A DNA stretch of 64,000 nt from Paenibacillus auburnensis (GCF_927798115.1 NZ_CAKMMG010000001.1:2232001-2296000); one strand, 5' to 3'; positions 26,925 to 36,197 are shown, numbered from the stretch's first letter. Numbers and translations are program-made. Notes: generated by a model from the sequence alone, not told the origin.

Positions 26925-28784
26925 CTAGGCTTTTTTTACCGTGAAATATACTTGATAGGGTTCATAACCTATATCGCGGATTCTTCTCAGCTGAATTCCC
27001 GGATCCTGATTCGCCGTCTTGAAGAAATAGCGCCAGCTGCCCCACTCACGTTCATTCTCCATAATCAATTCAGAGGCAATATCATCTTGTGTAAAGAGAA
27101 TTCTTTCATTCTCACAAATACCAGCCAGGACTTCAGGACCATAACGAAACGCTCCTGTCAGTTCGTCGTCCGGCAGAGGAATGAACCGGATGCCGACCGA
27201 CAGAATGATGCTGATCCGGTCACCGTCTTTCCAATTCCGCATGATACTATAGAAGGCATTGTGATCCGCAGATTTCCCGTGAAGCTGATCGTTCACATAG
27301 ATGACGGCTTCCGTCATGGTCCAGTCTGGTATGCGCAAATGGATGGCAAACGCTTGGGCAGAGCGGGTATGGACTACGAAATCATATTTTTTATAATCAG
27401 GCAGATTCTCGTGAAGAGCTGTGATCTCATTCAATTCCTGGTGTCCTGCAGTATTCGAAGAGTTCAGCATGCTTCCGCTCATGTAATCCTGCGATTGCTG
27501 AATCCGGACGCTCTCTCCGCCCAGCTCCGTGTTCAGCTCAGAACGGAAATACTGGCATACATAGACATCGTTCTGATCCTGATAATAAATCCCTCTGTTC
27601 AATGCTGCATTGGCTTGTACCATCGTTCCGTGGCAGCAGAAGAAGCTGTCGGTCTCTGTACTCCAATCTTTGCGCAGCCCTGCCTTCATCGGCAGGAAGT
27701 AGGTGAGCAAGCCGGTGGCGGGATTATTATGCTTATTGCCGGTCAGATGATACTCCTGGTAGTAGGCTTGAGCCATAATTCCGTTGTACAAATTATATTC
27801 GATATACTGCGCATAGGCCGGATGAGAGGTATGCCGGAAAAGAAACTCTGCCAGCCGAATCATGTTATACACCGTGCAGTGTTCCTGATTCTTGTCACCG
27901 AGGCGTGCTTTGATCTTCATCTTCGGCATCCACACTTCACCAGCCGTATTCCCGCCAGTAGCCAGCGTTCCCCGCTCTGTAACCGCACATTTCCAGTAAG
28001 CCGTGACAATGTCCATCCATCTCTGCTCGCCGGTAACCTCATAAGCTCTGGCGCAGCCGAGTACTTCAGGAATGGTGGTGTTGGCATGCATGTTGGTCAG
28101 AGGGTCTTTGTTTTCCAGTAACGGGCGGAAAAGTCTGCTGCGGTAATAACGCTCCAGCAAGGTCGCGTATTTAGCATTCCCTGTAATCTGGAGCAGGTCC
28201 GCCCAAGCTTCAAGCATTCCGCCTGTCTCCATGTCCAGAATGTCATCGAATTTCTCCCTGGTGAAGGTACTGCTCCACTCCACGAACCAGTCTGCGAAAC
28301 GATCGGCTATATCGAGCGCCTTCTGACTGCCGGTGAATTGGTACATATCCACAAGTCCCATAAATAACTTATGGATATTGTACTGCGGAGCCCATATCGC
28401 TTTACCTTGAGCAACCCAGTGTAAATATTTCTCCGGAATAGGCGCTGCCCATTGTCCACCGTTATCCTTCTGGCACTCTGCCAGCTCGTCCAGAATGAGA
28501 TCCGCTTTGAGCTTGAGTTCCAGATCTCCGGTTTCATGAAACCGCATAGCTGCGGCAGACAGCCAATGTCCAAGAAAGTGTCCCCGGATCTGACAGACGG
28601 GCGTCTCCCATCCTCCATGTGCATCCTGCGGAATATCTCTGCCATCATATCTTCCTGCTTCCACTTTATAGTTAAACAGAAGATTATCATTTGTCAGTTT
28701 CATTAAATAACCCCGGTTTGCTTCTTCCCTACGTTTCAGATCATTATCATGAAGAACAACATGCTTGCCCTTAAGTTCTCTCAT
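26925..28784 (-). CDS. GH127 beta-L-arabinofuranosidase (DUF1680 family)
   Basis: 619 residues; AGGGG lies 7 nt before ATG 28784. It has no signal peptide. An (alpha/alpha)6-barrel glycosidase of the HypBA1 type, acting on beta-linked L-arabinofuranose. The zinc/catalytic cluster is present: Glu301 and Cys303 in NQEHCTVYNM, and Cys383-Cys384 in SFFCCHGTMVQ, the pattern equivalent to Glu338, Cys340, Cys417 and Cys418 of HypBA1. Other family segments are RGHFLGHWLSAAAM, WAPQYNIHKLFMGL, LTNMHANTTIPEVLGCARAY and CAVTERGTLATGGNTAGEVW. A cre-like site lies 50 bp upstream. The neighbouring GH120, GH3 and GH39 point to arabinoxylan or arabinoside oligomers as substrate (inference). Confidence 0.9.
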   Translation of the reverse strand: MRELKGKHVVLHDNDLKRREEANRGYLMKLTNDNLLFNYKVEAGRYDGRDIPQDAHGGWETPVCQIRGHFLGHWLSAAAMRFHETGDLELKLKADLILDELAECQKDNGGQWAAPIPEKYLHWVAQGKAIWAPQYNIHKLFMGLVDMYQFTGSQKALDIADRFADWFVEWSSTFTREKFDDILDMETGGMLEAWADLLQITGNAKYATLLERYYRSRLFRPLLENKDPLTNMHANTTIPEVLGCARAYEVTGEQRWMDIVTAYWKCAVTERGTLATGGNTAGEVWMPKMKIKARLGDKNQEHCTVYNMIRLAEFLFRHTSHPAYAQYIEYNLYNGIMAQAYYQEYHLTGNKHNNPATGLLTYFLPMKAGLRKDWSTETDSFFCCHGTMVQANAALNRGIYYQDQNDVYVCQYFRSELNTELGGESVRIQQSQDYMSGSMLNSSNTAGHQELNEITALHENLPDYKKYDFVVHTRSAQAFAIHLRIPDWTMTEAVIYVNDQLHGKSADHNAFYSIMRNWKDGDRISIILSVGIRFIPLPDDELTGAFRYGPEVLAGICENERILFTQDDIASELIMENEREWGSWRYFFKTANQDPGIQLRRIRDIGYEPYQVYFTVKKA

Positions 28785-28832
28785 TGCTGCAGCCCCTTAA
28801 TATAATGACATTGATTTCACAATGAAAGTATA

Positions 28833-28846
28833 TAGCAGCGCTTTCA
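28833..28846 (-). promoter_or_regulatory. cre-like catabolite control site before GH127
   Basis: Minus strand TGAAAGCGCTGCTA matches the CcpA consensus TGWNANCGNTNNCA at all fixed positions but one (T for C near the end). It lies about 50 bp upstream of the start codon, a usual position for repression by glucose. Confidence 0.5.
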
Positions 28847-29011
28847 TCAATCCAATGATTAATCCTAATATATAGTTGATCCATACTGAGTATTAAACTG
28901 AAAGCCGGTGTTAAAAAAATTGCTGAATTCACTTTGTTGAACTGACGGCCTTTATTAGCCCCATTTAAAAAAAGGATCGGTCCGACATTTTTCCTGTTTC
29001 TTTAAAAATAT

Positions 29012-29052
29012 AAAAAAGAACGACCACCCTAAACAAGGGCATAGTCGTTCTT
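29012..29052 (-). terminator. Terminator of the PTS-GH3 operon
   Basis: Minus strand AAGAACGAC pairs with the distal GTCGTTCTT-type arm, with CCCT/AGGG in the inner stem, followed by a T6 run. It starts 19 bp after the GH3 stop codon. Confidence 0.8.
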
Positions 29053-29070
29053 CTCAACATAATTACATAT

Positions 29071-31344
29071 TTAATTATTCCGCACCCGCTCAACCCGTTC
29101 AATAAGCTCCTGAATCACCTCATCCGGTGACCGTTCGTTCATCCAGGTCTGGCCGAACATCTGGAATACCTTCACCATCGGGAAGTCCTCCCAGAAGCCG
29201 ATGAACTCCTCGTTAAGAAATACTTTGTCTATAACGTGCTCATTCATTTCATTCAGACACTCTTCCAATACGGCTTTTGCGGCGGGGTCACTCACCCATT
29301 CGCTGAGAAGGCTGAATTTGTGGAACGTGATTTCTTCCTTGCCGAAGTCACAGTGCAATCTTCCCGTGATCCGGATGTCCTTGGATGAGCTGCCCAGGAG
29401 AATTTGGAAGTATCCCGTGTCTGCGACCCAACGGTTATACTTGGTATTGAAGTATGAGAAATCTCTCTCCTCCAGCTCAAAGACGATCGTCTGCTTCTCA
29501 CCCGGATCAAGCTCAACCTTGGCAAAAGCCTTCAGCTCCTTCTCCGGACGGGTCCACTTGCACTCTTCATCGTGTACGTACAGCTGAACGACTTCCTTCC
29601 CTCTGCGCTTGCCTGTATTGGCCAGTTGAAAAGATACTTTGACGCAAGTCCCGTGCTGCACCACTTCCAGGTCCGTATAGGCAAAGGTAGTGTAGGACAG
29701 ACCGTGTCCGAACGGGAATTGCGGCGCCAGCTCCTTACGGTCGTAGTAACGGTAACCCACGAACAGGCCTTCGCGGTAATACAGCTTGCCGTTCTCTCCG
29801 CGGATCCGCATATGTGAAGGATTATCCGATAGCTTCACAGGGAAGGTCTCCGACAGTTTGCCTGAAGGATTCGTGTAACCGAACAATACTTCCGCTATTG
29901 CTCTGCCCATGCCTTGACCCGACAGCCAGGAATGGATGACGGCAGGAACATGCTGCACCCATGGACGCATGACCAGCGCCGAGCCGCTGCTTGTTACCAC
30001 GATACATTTTGGCTGAACGGCTGCAACCGCCTGAATCAGCTTGACCTGATGTTCCGGAAGCTCAATGTCCTTCAAATCATGCATTTCAGATTCGGCATAT
30101 TCCGGCTGGCCTACGAACAGAACCGCCACATCGGCGTTTCTTGCCAGCGTTACACTTTCCTTAATAAGGTCTTCATTCACGGAATCATCTTCCGGGTATC
30201 CGGCCGTATAGTTCACAGTAGCCAAAGTACCTGCCATCTCTTTGATTTCATCCAAAGGGATATCGACTCTTGTAGGCGTAACCTTGGCACTGCCAGCCCC
30301 CTGGATTCTCGGCTTCACCGCAAAACGTCCGATTACCGCAATCGACGAAGCCGTTTCCGGCCGCAGCGGGAGAACCGCGTTATCGTTCTTCAGCAGCACG
30401 ATGCTTTCGGCCGCGGCTTTACGGGCAAGCGTATGGTAATCTGCATTTGCCTCTCTGTCCGCAGCTTTGTTTCCGGTAACCCGTTCAACCAGCTTCAGGA
30501 TACGGCTCACACTCTTGTCCAGCTGTTCTTCGGAAAGCTTCCCCTCCTGAACCGCCTCTACTATTGCTTTGGCATTGTAATGGGCGGGACCCGGCATTTC
30601 AAGGTCAAGTCCGGCCTTTAGACCGCGTATCCGGTCATTAACGGCTGTCCAGTCGGACAGGACAACGCCGTCATAACCCCACTCTTCTCTTAAAATATCA
30701 TTTAGCAAATGTTCATTCTCGCTGGTATAAGTTCCGTTCAGCAAGTTATAGGAACACATGACCGTCCAGGGATCTGATTTCTTAATAATCCGTTCAAAGG
30801 CGCTCAGGTAAATTTCACGAAGCGTCCGCTCATCGATTTCCGAGCTGGTCACCATTTTCTCGAACTCCTGGTTGTTGCCTGCAAAGTGCTTAACCGAGGC
30901 TCCAACGCCTTCGCTTTGGATACCGTTAATGAATGCAGCGCCAAGCTCGCCCGTCAGGCAGGGATCCTCCGAATAGTATTCGAAATTTCTTCCGCCAAGC
31001 GGTGTTCTTTTCATATTGACGCCCGGACCGAGCAGCAGCTCTACCTCCATCGTTTTGGACTCCTGTCCAAGCGCCACGCCTACCTCATGCAGCAACGCTG
31101 TATTCCAGGAAGAGCCGATCGCAGACCCTGTCGGGTAACAGGTTGCCGGTACATTTTCCGTGGTGATACCCATCTCTTCATTACTGTTCGTCTTGCGGAT
31201 ACCATTGGTTCCGTCATACATATGAACAGGCGGGATGTTTAACCGCTCGATCCCTTTGGTCATCCACATATTCAGTCCCGCACAAAGGGAGGCTTTTTCG
31301 GTAAGCGTCAATTCCTTCAACAATTCATCAGGTGATTTATTCAT
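29071..31344 (-). CDS. GH3 beta-glycosidase (BglX/xylosidase-like) with Fn3-like C-terminal domain
   Basis: 757 residues; the ATG at 31344 follows GGATGGAG. It lacks a signal peptide, so it is cytoplasmic. N-terminal TIM barrel: ASLCAGLNMWMT, HMYDGTNGIRK, GPGVNMKRTPLGGRNFEYYS, VKHFAGNNQE, and nucleophile Asp231 in GVVLSDWTAV. The C-terminal sandwich contains SIAVIGRFAVKPRIQGAGSA and SGQGMGRAIAEVLFGYTNPS. A fibronectin-III-like domain (~550-640) is followed by about 110 extra helical residues. GH3 members hydrolyse beta-glucosides, beta-xylosides or arabinosides; this one is not resolvable by sequence alone. It follows the PTS EIIC gene by 24 bp and is surely co-transcribed. Confidence 0.9.
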   Translation of the reverse strand: MNKSPDELLKELTLTEKASLCAGLNMWMTKGIERLNIPPVHMYDGTNGIRKTNSNEEMGITTENVPATCYPTGSAIGSSWNTALLHEVGVALGQESKTMEVELLLGPGVNMKRTPLGGRNFEYYSEDPCLTGELGAAFINGIQSEGVGASVKHFAGNNQEFEKMVTSSEIDERTLREIYLSAFERIIKKSDPWTVMCSYNLLNGTYTSENEHLLNDILREEWGYDGVVLSDWTAVNDRIRGLKAGLDLEMPGPAHYNAKAIVEAVQEGKLSEEQLDKSVSRILKLVERVTGNKAADREANADYHTLARKAAAESIVLLKNDNAVLPLRPETASSIAVIGRFAVKPRIQGAGSAKVTPTRVDIPLDEIKEMAGTLATVNYTAGYPEDDSVNEDLIKESVTLARNADVAVLFVGQPEYAESEMHDLKDIELPEHQVKLIQAVAAVQPKCIVVTSSGSALVMRPWVQHVPAVIHSWLSGQGMGRAIAEVLFGYTNPSGKLSETFPVKLSDNPSHMRIRGENGKLYYREGLFVGYRYYDRKELAPQFPFGHGLSYTTFAYTDLEVVQHGTCVKVSFQLANTGKRRGKEVVQLYVHDEECKWTRPEKELKAFAKVELDPGEKQTIVFELEERDFSYFNTKYNRWVADTGYFQILLGSSSKDIRITGRLHCDFGKEEITFHKFSLLSEWVSDPAAKAVLEECLNEMNEHVIDKVFLNEEFIGFWEDFPMVKVFQMFGQTWMNERSPDEVIQELIERVERVRNN

Positions 31345-31368
31345 GCTGCTCCATCCTTTATTATCAGT

Positions 31369-32599
31369 TTAGTTTTCCTGTTCCTTTTTCAGCTCCTGGG
31401 CATCGTACAGCTTGAAAAACGGGAACCAGACAGCAAACACAATCAGCAGGACCACCGCCAGCAGAATAACTCCGTTAAATCCGCTCATCAGGTAGGTAGA
31501 GAGCCCAATCGGGGTATACCACAACTGGAAGATTTGGCTTGGAATCCGCACCAGCCCCATATCGAGGACGATATACACGAGAATCGGCGTGATCAGCCCG
31601 TTAATCCACATCGGTACCATAAGCAGCGGATTGAACGCAATCGGCGCCCCGTACACTACCGGCTCATTAATATTGAACAAGGACGGAAGGATCGTCGCTT
31701 TGCCGACGGACTTCAGCTTTTTGGACCGGGCCAGCAGGAACCAGACAACTAAAGGCAGCGTGGCACCCATCCCACCGATACCCAGCCAGCCGGAGAAGAA
31801 GGTTTCGAACGTATTGATGTTGACCGGATCCTGCCCGGCTGCGACGAGGGCTGCATTCTGTTCAATGGCAGGGATCCATATGGCGTACCAAATCGGAGTC
31901 ATCACCCATGGGCTTACGCCGAAGGAATACAGCACCACGCCGATAAAGTTGAACAATACAAAGCCGGTAAGACTTTGACCCATGGCATTGATAGGCTCGA
32001 ACACATTTACAATCAGCGCAAAAATATCGAAGTGAAGCGGATATACCAAAACCCATCCTGTAGTTAAGATCAGGGCAATCGGTACGAGAAAATCGAACCA
32101 GTCCATAATAAACTCCGGAAGGGAAGAACCTTTTTTTGAAGAACGAGAACTTATTGCAGATATTCATGACGAGAGCAACAAACACGCCAACTAGGAGTGC
32201 CGTAATCATACCCGAAGGTCCAAACCGTTCCAGAATGAACTGAATGGTTCCGTCTTCATTTAGGGTCGGGTTAAGCAGCATCACGAAGAGAGAGACCCCG
32301 CTCATTCCCGCCAGCAGCTTGATTTTGTGACGCTCTCTTTTTTCCATGACGGTATACGGCGTTAAAAAAGCAATAAACAACCCCAATAACCCGAAGCTAA
32401 AGGTCGTGATGGGTGTAAGATCCGGCATCCCCGGAATGAAATCCTTCAAGATAGAAATGAGTGTGATAATCGAGCCGATAAAAATCATCGGGATCGCCAC
32501 CATAATGGCTTCCTGAATGGATGCCACCCAGAGATTATTTGTAAACGCCTCCAATCTAGGTGCAAACGATTCTGTCATCCACTTCATGAAACGCTTCAT
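31369..32599 (-). pseudogene. Cellobiose/beta-glucoside-type PTS EIIC permease, split by a frameshift at an A7 run
   Basis: The N-terminal part (ATG 32599, after GGGGG) reads as EIIC of the lactose/cellobiose family: WVASIQEAIMVAIPMIFIGS, LGLFIAFLTPYTVMEKRERH, GMITALLVGVFVALVMNICN. It leaves frame at FSFFKK, coded by seven A residues (T7 at 32131-32137 on the plus strand). The matching remainder continues one base off as GSSLPEFIMDWFDFLVP and runs to 31369 with INEPVVYGAPIAFNPLLMVP, the conserved sugar-binding loop. With six A residues a single ~407-residue, about ten-helix permease results. Mutation, sequencing error or transcriptional slippage at A7 are all possible. EIIA and EIIB genes are not nearby. 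It is co-transcribed with GH3. Confidence 0.8.
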
Positions 32600-32652
32600 C
32601 TAAATTCCCCCTGTCTTTCTCTTAACTGCTACAACCCTAGTATAGAGATTAA

Positions 32653-32666
32653 TGATACCGTTTTCT
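32653..32666 (+). promoter_or_regulatory. cre-like site before the PTS-GH3 operon
   Basis: TGATACCGTTTTCT matches the cre consensus except for its last base. It lies 54 bp upstream of the EIIC start codon. Together with the site before GH127 it suggests catabolite repression of the island. Confidence 0.45.
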
Positions 32667-32752
32667 TGTTGTAACTTGCCGCATCCGGGTTCGTATTTTG
32701 CCTACTTCTTGCCTTCTGTACTAGCTTGTCTGCTTCGATCCAAAATAAACAA

Positions 32753-32785
32753 CAAAAAACACCCCTTCAGCAAAAAGGGATGTTT
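32753..32785 (-). terminator. Terminator of the AraC-GH39 gene
   Basis: Minus strand: AACATCCCTTTTTGCTGAAGGGGTGTT hairpin (about 9-bp imperfect stem) followed by T6, 20 bp beyond the stop codon. Confidence 0.75.
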
Positions 32786-32804
32786 GATTGATGTGTTTTC
32801 CCGA

Positions 32805-35264
32805 TTAAAACTGCCTTTCGAGCTGGAGCAGCAGCACCCCATGAGGCGGGAGTACAATTTCTTTGTGCCAGTCTTCCTTCTGTATAAGCTCTGTCCGGAT
32901 GACCGGACCGCTTCTGCTGTTTAAATACTGAATCTCCTCCTGCGTTAAAAAATCAGGCGCTCCCATAGTCATCCACTCATCAAATACCGACCCATGCTCC
33001 CGGTCCAGCTGATAGCTGGTGCATTTATAGGGCCCTGTGAGCAGAGTTAGTGTGATTTCAAAGGCTTTGCTGCCTTTTTCCTCAAATACATCATAACGGG
33101 TTGAACCGGATAGCTCCGACCAGTCTCCATTCGCAAACAGCTGATCCACATGCACGTAGTGATAGAACAGAAATTGCAGGCTTCCGTCGCTTTTCCGAGT
33201 TCCGATATAACCGTCTCCCTGTATAAGCAGCTTGTCACCCAGCTTCTGCATCAGCTCAAACGCATAATACGCAGGCTTCTTCAGCCCGTCACGGTTGATT
33301 AAGCCAAAGCCTCCATAGAACGGAGAAGCGGGAACAACACTTTCTTCAAAAACATCGGTAAAGGACCAGTAGGCCATCGCATTCACGTCCCCGAGCGTGT
33401 TCATCGACTGGTAAATGACAAACGGCGCCATAAACATCGTATCGTGAAGCAGGTTTCGGTCATAAAGTGAAAAGTTCCACTCGGTAATATGAAGCTCAAC
33501 GTCACTGTACGAGGCCGCATTCATTTTTTGCCGCACACGGTCAATGCTTTCTTTAAAAAATGCCGGGGGCATGATCCGGGTCAAACGGCCCTCTTCCGTT
33601 TTTAGCTTGGGGTATTCCGAATAAATATGGAATGAAAAGAAATCGAGCGGCACCTCCCGCGAGCGGCAGTAAGCTAAAAAATCCTCCGCCCAGGTATCGT
33701 TCCAGATCGAACCGTACCCCATGGCGGGACCGCCTGCTCTCAGCTCCGGCAGCACCGATTTAATCGCATGAACGGTGGATTCGTAAAAGGCAAAGTACTC
33801 TTCTTTGCTGCCTGCCCAGCAGACCCCCGCCAGATCAGGCTCGTTCCATACTTCGAAATACCACTGCTTCACCTCATCCGCCCCGTAACGGTTCAGACAA
33901 TGACGGATGAATGCCCGGACCAGCGCTTCCCACTTGGCGGGATCTGACGGCGGACTGATATTGCCTCTCCACCAGAACAGTGTTTCTCTGGACCTCGCCA
34001 GCTGGCCCGGCATAAAGCTCAATTCCACGAATGGCCGGACTCCCTGCTCTAGAAGAAAATCATACAGCTTGTCTACATAAGACCAGTTGTAGACCGGTGT
34101 GCCGTCTTCATTTTCACTGTATACCATCATCTCATCATTAAAAATGCCGTGAAACCGGATATAACGAAACGGGATTGTCCCCTTCAAGGCAGACAGCTGC
34201 TTCCGCCAATCCTCGCGCAATCCTTCTACCGCTCTTCCGGCCGTCGTGGTAATATTCCAGTGCTTTGTATAAGTAGTCGCTGCCTGGTCTGTACGAACCT
34301 CAATCCGTTCGGGGGCACCCGCAAGGGCAGCCGACATCGGAACGCTGGACTGATCCGCATCCGTTTTGACCTCCAGATAGCGGTACAGCGATCCTATGGC
34401 ATTCATCGTGTCCATCTCATAATAATCTCCGCTTGAGGATTCCTCATACGTTTTGGGCTTGCGGGTCAGATTCAGCCGGTGCAGCTCTGGTGCGAGCGAG
34501 GCTTCCCGGTAGGAACCCGGTGTGCATCCATATTTTTCCTTAAAATATTTGTTAAACAGCTTCACGTTGGCAAATCCGCAATCCAGGGCAATATCGGAAA
34601 TGGTTCTATCGCTCTCCGCCAGCTGGATCTGGGCCTTCTCCAAACGGATAAGCGTCAAATACTTTTGAAAGGGGATTCCGATTTTGTCCGTAAAGAAGTG
34701 GGAAAAATAATGCAGGCTTAAATGCTCGGAGTCCGCCATATCCTGCAGCGTAATCTTCTCATTATAGTGGCGGTCAATGTATGTGAGGACACTGTTCAGT
34801 CTTTTATAATCATTATCCTTGCTTCCTTCTGCCGTCGCCGGATTCGTCCCGTCTGAAAAATATCTCAGCAGGCATCCGCATAACATCTGTAATCTGCCTA
34901 TGGTGTAGCTTTGATAACCCGGCGATTTCTTGTTAATCTCCCACACCATTTGCGCAAGATTCTGTTTGATGCTGTGCAGCCGGGATGGGTCCTGCCCGGA
35001 ATTGCCGGCGGAGTTGCAGGAGATATACGCATTATTATTTAGCAGCTCGGGGCCGAACTGCAGGGTTAACAGCACATTATCCTGGTGGGTCCGCTCAATT
35101 TTGTGAACCGACATGCTGTTAATCACGAGAATATCATCTTCCTGGAGCGTATATTGCTTCTGGTCCAGATACATGTTGACCGAGCCGTGGAGAACATACA
35201 GGACCTCAACTTCCTTATGCCAATGAAAATCAATATGCTGCACAGAGTTCACGAAGAGCTTCAT
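32805..35264 (-). CDS. AraC-family regulator fused to a GH39 glycoside hydrolase
   Basis: 819 residues from ATG 35264. N-terminal cupin sensor (HWHKEVEVLYVLHGSVNMYL, ~15-90), then a two-helix-turn-helix AraC domain (~160-260: ITLQDMADSEHLSLHYFSHF, DIALDCGFANVKLFNKYFKE, CTPGSYR). This continues without a break into a complete GH39 beta-xylosidase-type domain (~270-819). Glu475 in WYFEVWNEPDL is the expected acid/base and Glu595 in ELHITEWNFS the nucleophile, so the enzyme may well be active. There is no signal peptide. The same frame continues upstream to an ATT at 35309 behind GGGGGAG, adding a typical AraC N-terminal arm (IRYLYEFIQHQDDLP), so the real start may be there. It may sense xylosides, regulate the GH island and cleave the inducer (inference). 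Confidence 0.88.
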   Translation of the reverse strand: MKLFVNSVQHIDFHWHKEVEVLYVLHGSVNMYLDQKQYTLQEDDILVINSMSVHKIERTHQDNVLLTLQFGPELLNNNAYISCNSAGNSGQDPSRLHSIKQNLAQMVWEINKKSPGYQSYTIGRLQMLCGCLLRYFSDGTNPATAEGSKDNDYKRLNSVLTYIDRHYNEKITLQDMADSEHLSLHYFSHFFTDKIGIPFQKYLTLIRLEKAQIQLAESDRTISDIALDCGFANVKLFNKYFKEKYGCTPGSYREASLAPELHRLNLTRKPKTYEESSSGDYYEMDTMNAIGSLYRYLEVKTDADQSSVPMSAALAGAPERIEVRTDQAATTYTKHWNITTTAGRAVEGLREDWRKQLSALKGTIPFRYIRFHGIFNDEMMVYSENEDGTPVYNWSYVDKLYDFLLEQGVRPFVELSFMPGQLARSRETLFWWRGNISPPSDPAKWEALVRAFIRHCLNRYGADEVKQWYFEVWNEPDLAGVCWAGSKEEYFAFYESTVHAIKSVLPELRAGGPAMGYGSIWNDTWAEDFLAYCRSREVPLDFFSFHIYSEYPKLKTEEGRLTRIMPPAFFKESIDRVRQKMNAASYSDVELHITEWNFSLYDRNLLHDTMFMAPFVIYQSMNTLGDVNAMAYWSFTDVFEESVVPASPFYGGFGLINRDGLKKPAYYAFELMQKLGDKLLIQGDGYIGTRKSDGSLQFLFYHYVHVDQLFANGDWSELSGSTRYDVFEEKGSKAFEITLTLLTGPYKCTSYQLDREHGSVFDEWMTMGAPDFLTQEEIQYLNSRSGPVIRTELIQKEDWHKEIVLPPHGVLLLQLERQF

Positions 35265-35477
35265 CGGCAGATCATCCTGATGCTGAATAAATTCGTATAA
35301 ATAGCGAATCGTCTGCTCCCCCCTTCATACCGCTTATTATAGACATGTCCATTTTAAGTTATCAATATGAGGAGGGTTTATTCGCGTAACGCCAAAGTTG
35401 ACGAAAAAAAAACAGCCCCTCGGATATCATCACTCCGCAAGGACTGCACCATTATTACGAATTCCAATTTTTAAACA

Positions 35478-35505
35478 CAAAAAAACCTTGATTTCTCAAG
35501 GTTTT
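35478..35505 (-). terminator. Terminator of the tRNA-Leu gene
   Basis: Minus strand AAAACCTTGA-GAAA-TCAAGGTTTT, a perfect 10-bp stem with a tetraloop and a run of T. It begins 9 bp after the tRNA 3' end. A second, imperfect hairpin with T9 lies at about 35402-35447. Confidence 0.85.
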
Positions 35506-35513
35506 CACTGTAG

Positions 35514-35599
35514 TGCCGAGGACGGGGGTCGAACCCGTACGGTACTCACGTACCGCAGGATTTTAAGTCCTGTGCGTCTGCCTGTTCCGCCACCCCGGC
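35514..35599 (-). tRNA. tRNA-Leu (anticodon TAA)
   Basis: 86 nt. The acceptor GCCGGGG pairs with CCTCGGC, with discriminator A. The D arm is GGCGGAACAGGCAGACGC. The anticodon arm is AGGACTTAAAATCCT with loop anticodon TAA. A long variable arm GCGGTACGTGAGTACCGT and the T arm GGTTCGACCCCCGT complete a class-II leucine tRNA. CCA is not encoded. Confidence 0.95.
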
Positions 35600-35686
35600 A
35601 TAATATGTGCGTTGTAACGCGACAAGAAATATAATATCACGTATTTGGTGAACACGCAATCTAAATTCCGATGTTTTTTTATTTAT

Positions 35687-35726
35687 AGCAAAAGCCCGTT
35701 CCGGATTAGCGGGACGGGCTTTGCTC
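35687..35726 (-). terminator. Terminator of the WGxxGxxG protein gene
   Basis: Minus strand AGCAAAGCCCGTCCC pairs with GGAACGGGCTTTTGCT. It starts 19 bp after the stop codon. Confidence 0.75.
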
Positions 35727-35744
35727 TGTAAGGCTTAGGATGAA

Positions 35745-36197
35745 CTAGCGGCGGTCACGTTCAGTGCTTCTACTGCGCATGCCGGCCAGGCCCAGGAGGC
35801 CGACTAAGCCGAGCCAGCCCCAGTTCGAGTCGTTGTCATCATTGTTGTTGGCATTGGTGGTTGTACTGGTGGCCCGGTATCTGCCGGTCTGCGTTGTGTT
35901 GTTCAGCGGAGAGACCCTATTGTTATCGCCAGGAGTGACCGCGTCCCTCACCATGTTCTCACCTTTACGCATGGATCCCGTGGTCTGATTCATCATGTTA
36001 TTGCCCTGATTCATCAGATGGGTGCCTGTACCGTTCATCTCACGTATTCCTTCTGTTCTTGTACCCGTTGTCCCGGTGTCTGGAATGGTTGTGCTCATTC
36101 CTCCGCCAGTACCGGCTGCATTGGCTGCATAACCGGATCCCAGCAGGCTAAGTGATAACACTGTACCGCATGCCAGGCTTGTGATCAGCTTGTTCAA
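35745..36197 (-). CDS. WGxxGxxG-motif exported protein
   Basis: 150 residues from a TTG at 36197, chosen because GGGGG lies 8 nt upstream. A frame open from 36251 exists but has no ribosome site. A signal peptide (NKLITSLACGTVLSLSLLGS, cleavage near ANA) is followed by a low-complexity Gly/Thr/Asn/Met-rich middle. The end has SNWGWLGLVGLLGLAGMRSR: a WGxxGxxGLxGLxGM helix followed by arginines, like a C-terminal sorting or anchoring signal. The WGxxGxxG family is known in Bacillales but its function is not. The protein is probably held at the membrane outer face. It is followed by its own terminator. Confidence 0.8.
   Translation of the reverse strand: MNKLITSLACGTVLSLSLLGSGYAANAAGTGGGMSTTIPDTGTTGTRTEGIREMNGTGTHLMNQGNNMMNQTTGSMRKGENMVRDAVTPGDNNRVSPLNNTTQTGRYRATSTTTNANNNDDNDSNWGWLGLVGLLGLAGMRSRSTERDRR

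Noticed and set aside
26844-28121. 425-residue plus-strand frame
   Set aside because: Antisense to GH127, whose catalytic cluster is intact on the other strand.
32131-32137. Programmed -1 frameshift in EIIC
   Set aside because: The required shift is +1 (or -2), not the -1 expected for an A-AAA-AAG slippery site.
35402-35447. Second tRNA-Leu terminator
   Set aside because: The stem is imperfect (CAG-CC-CGGA only); the hairpin at 35478-35505 already explains termination.
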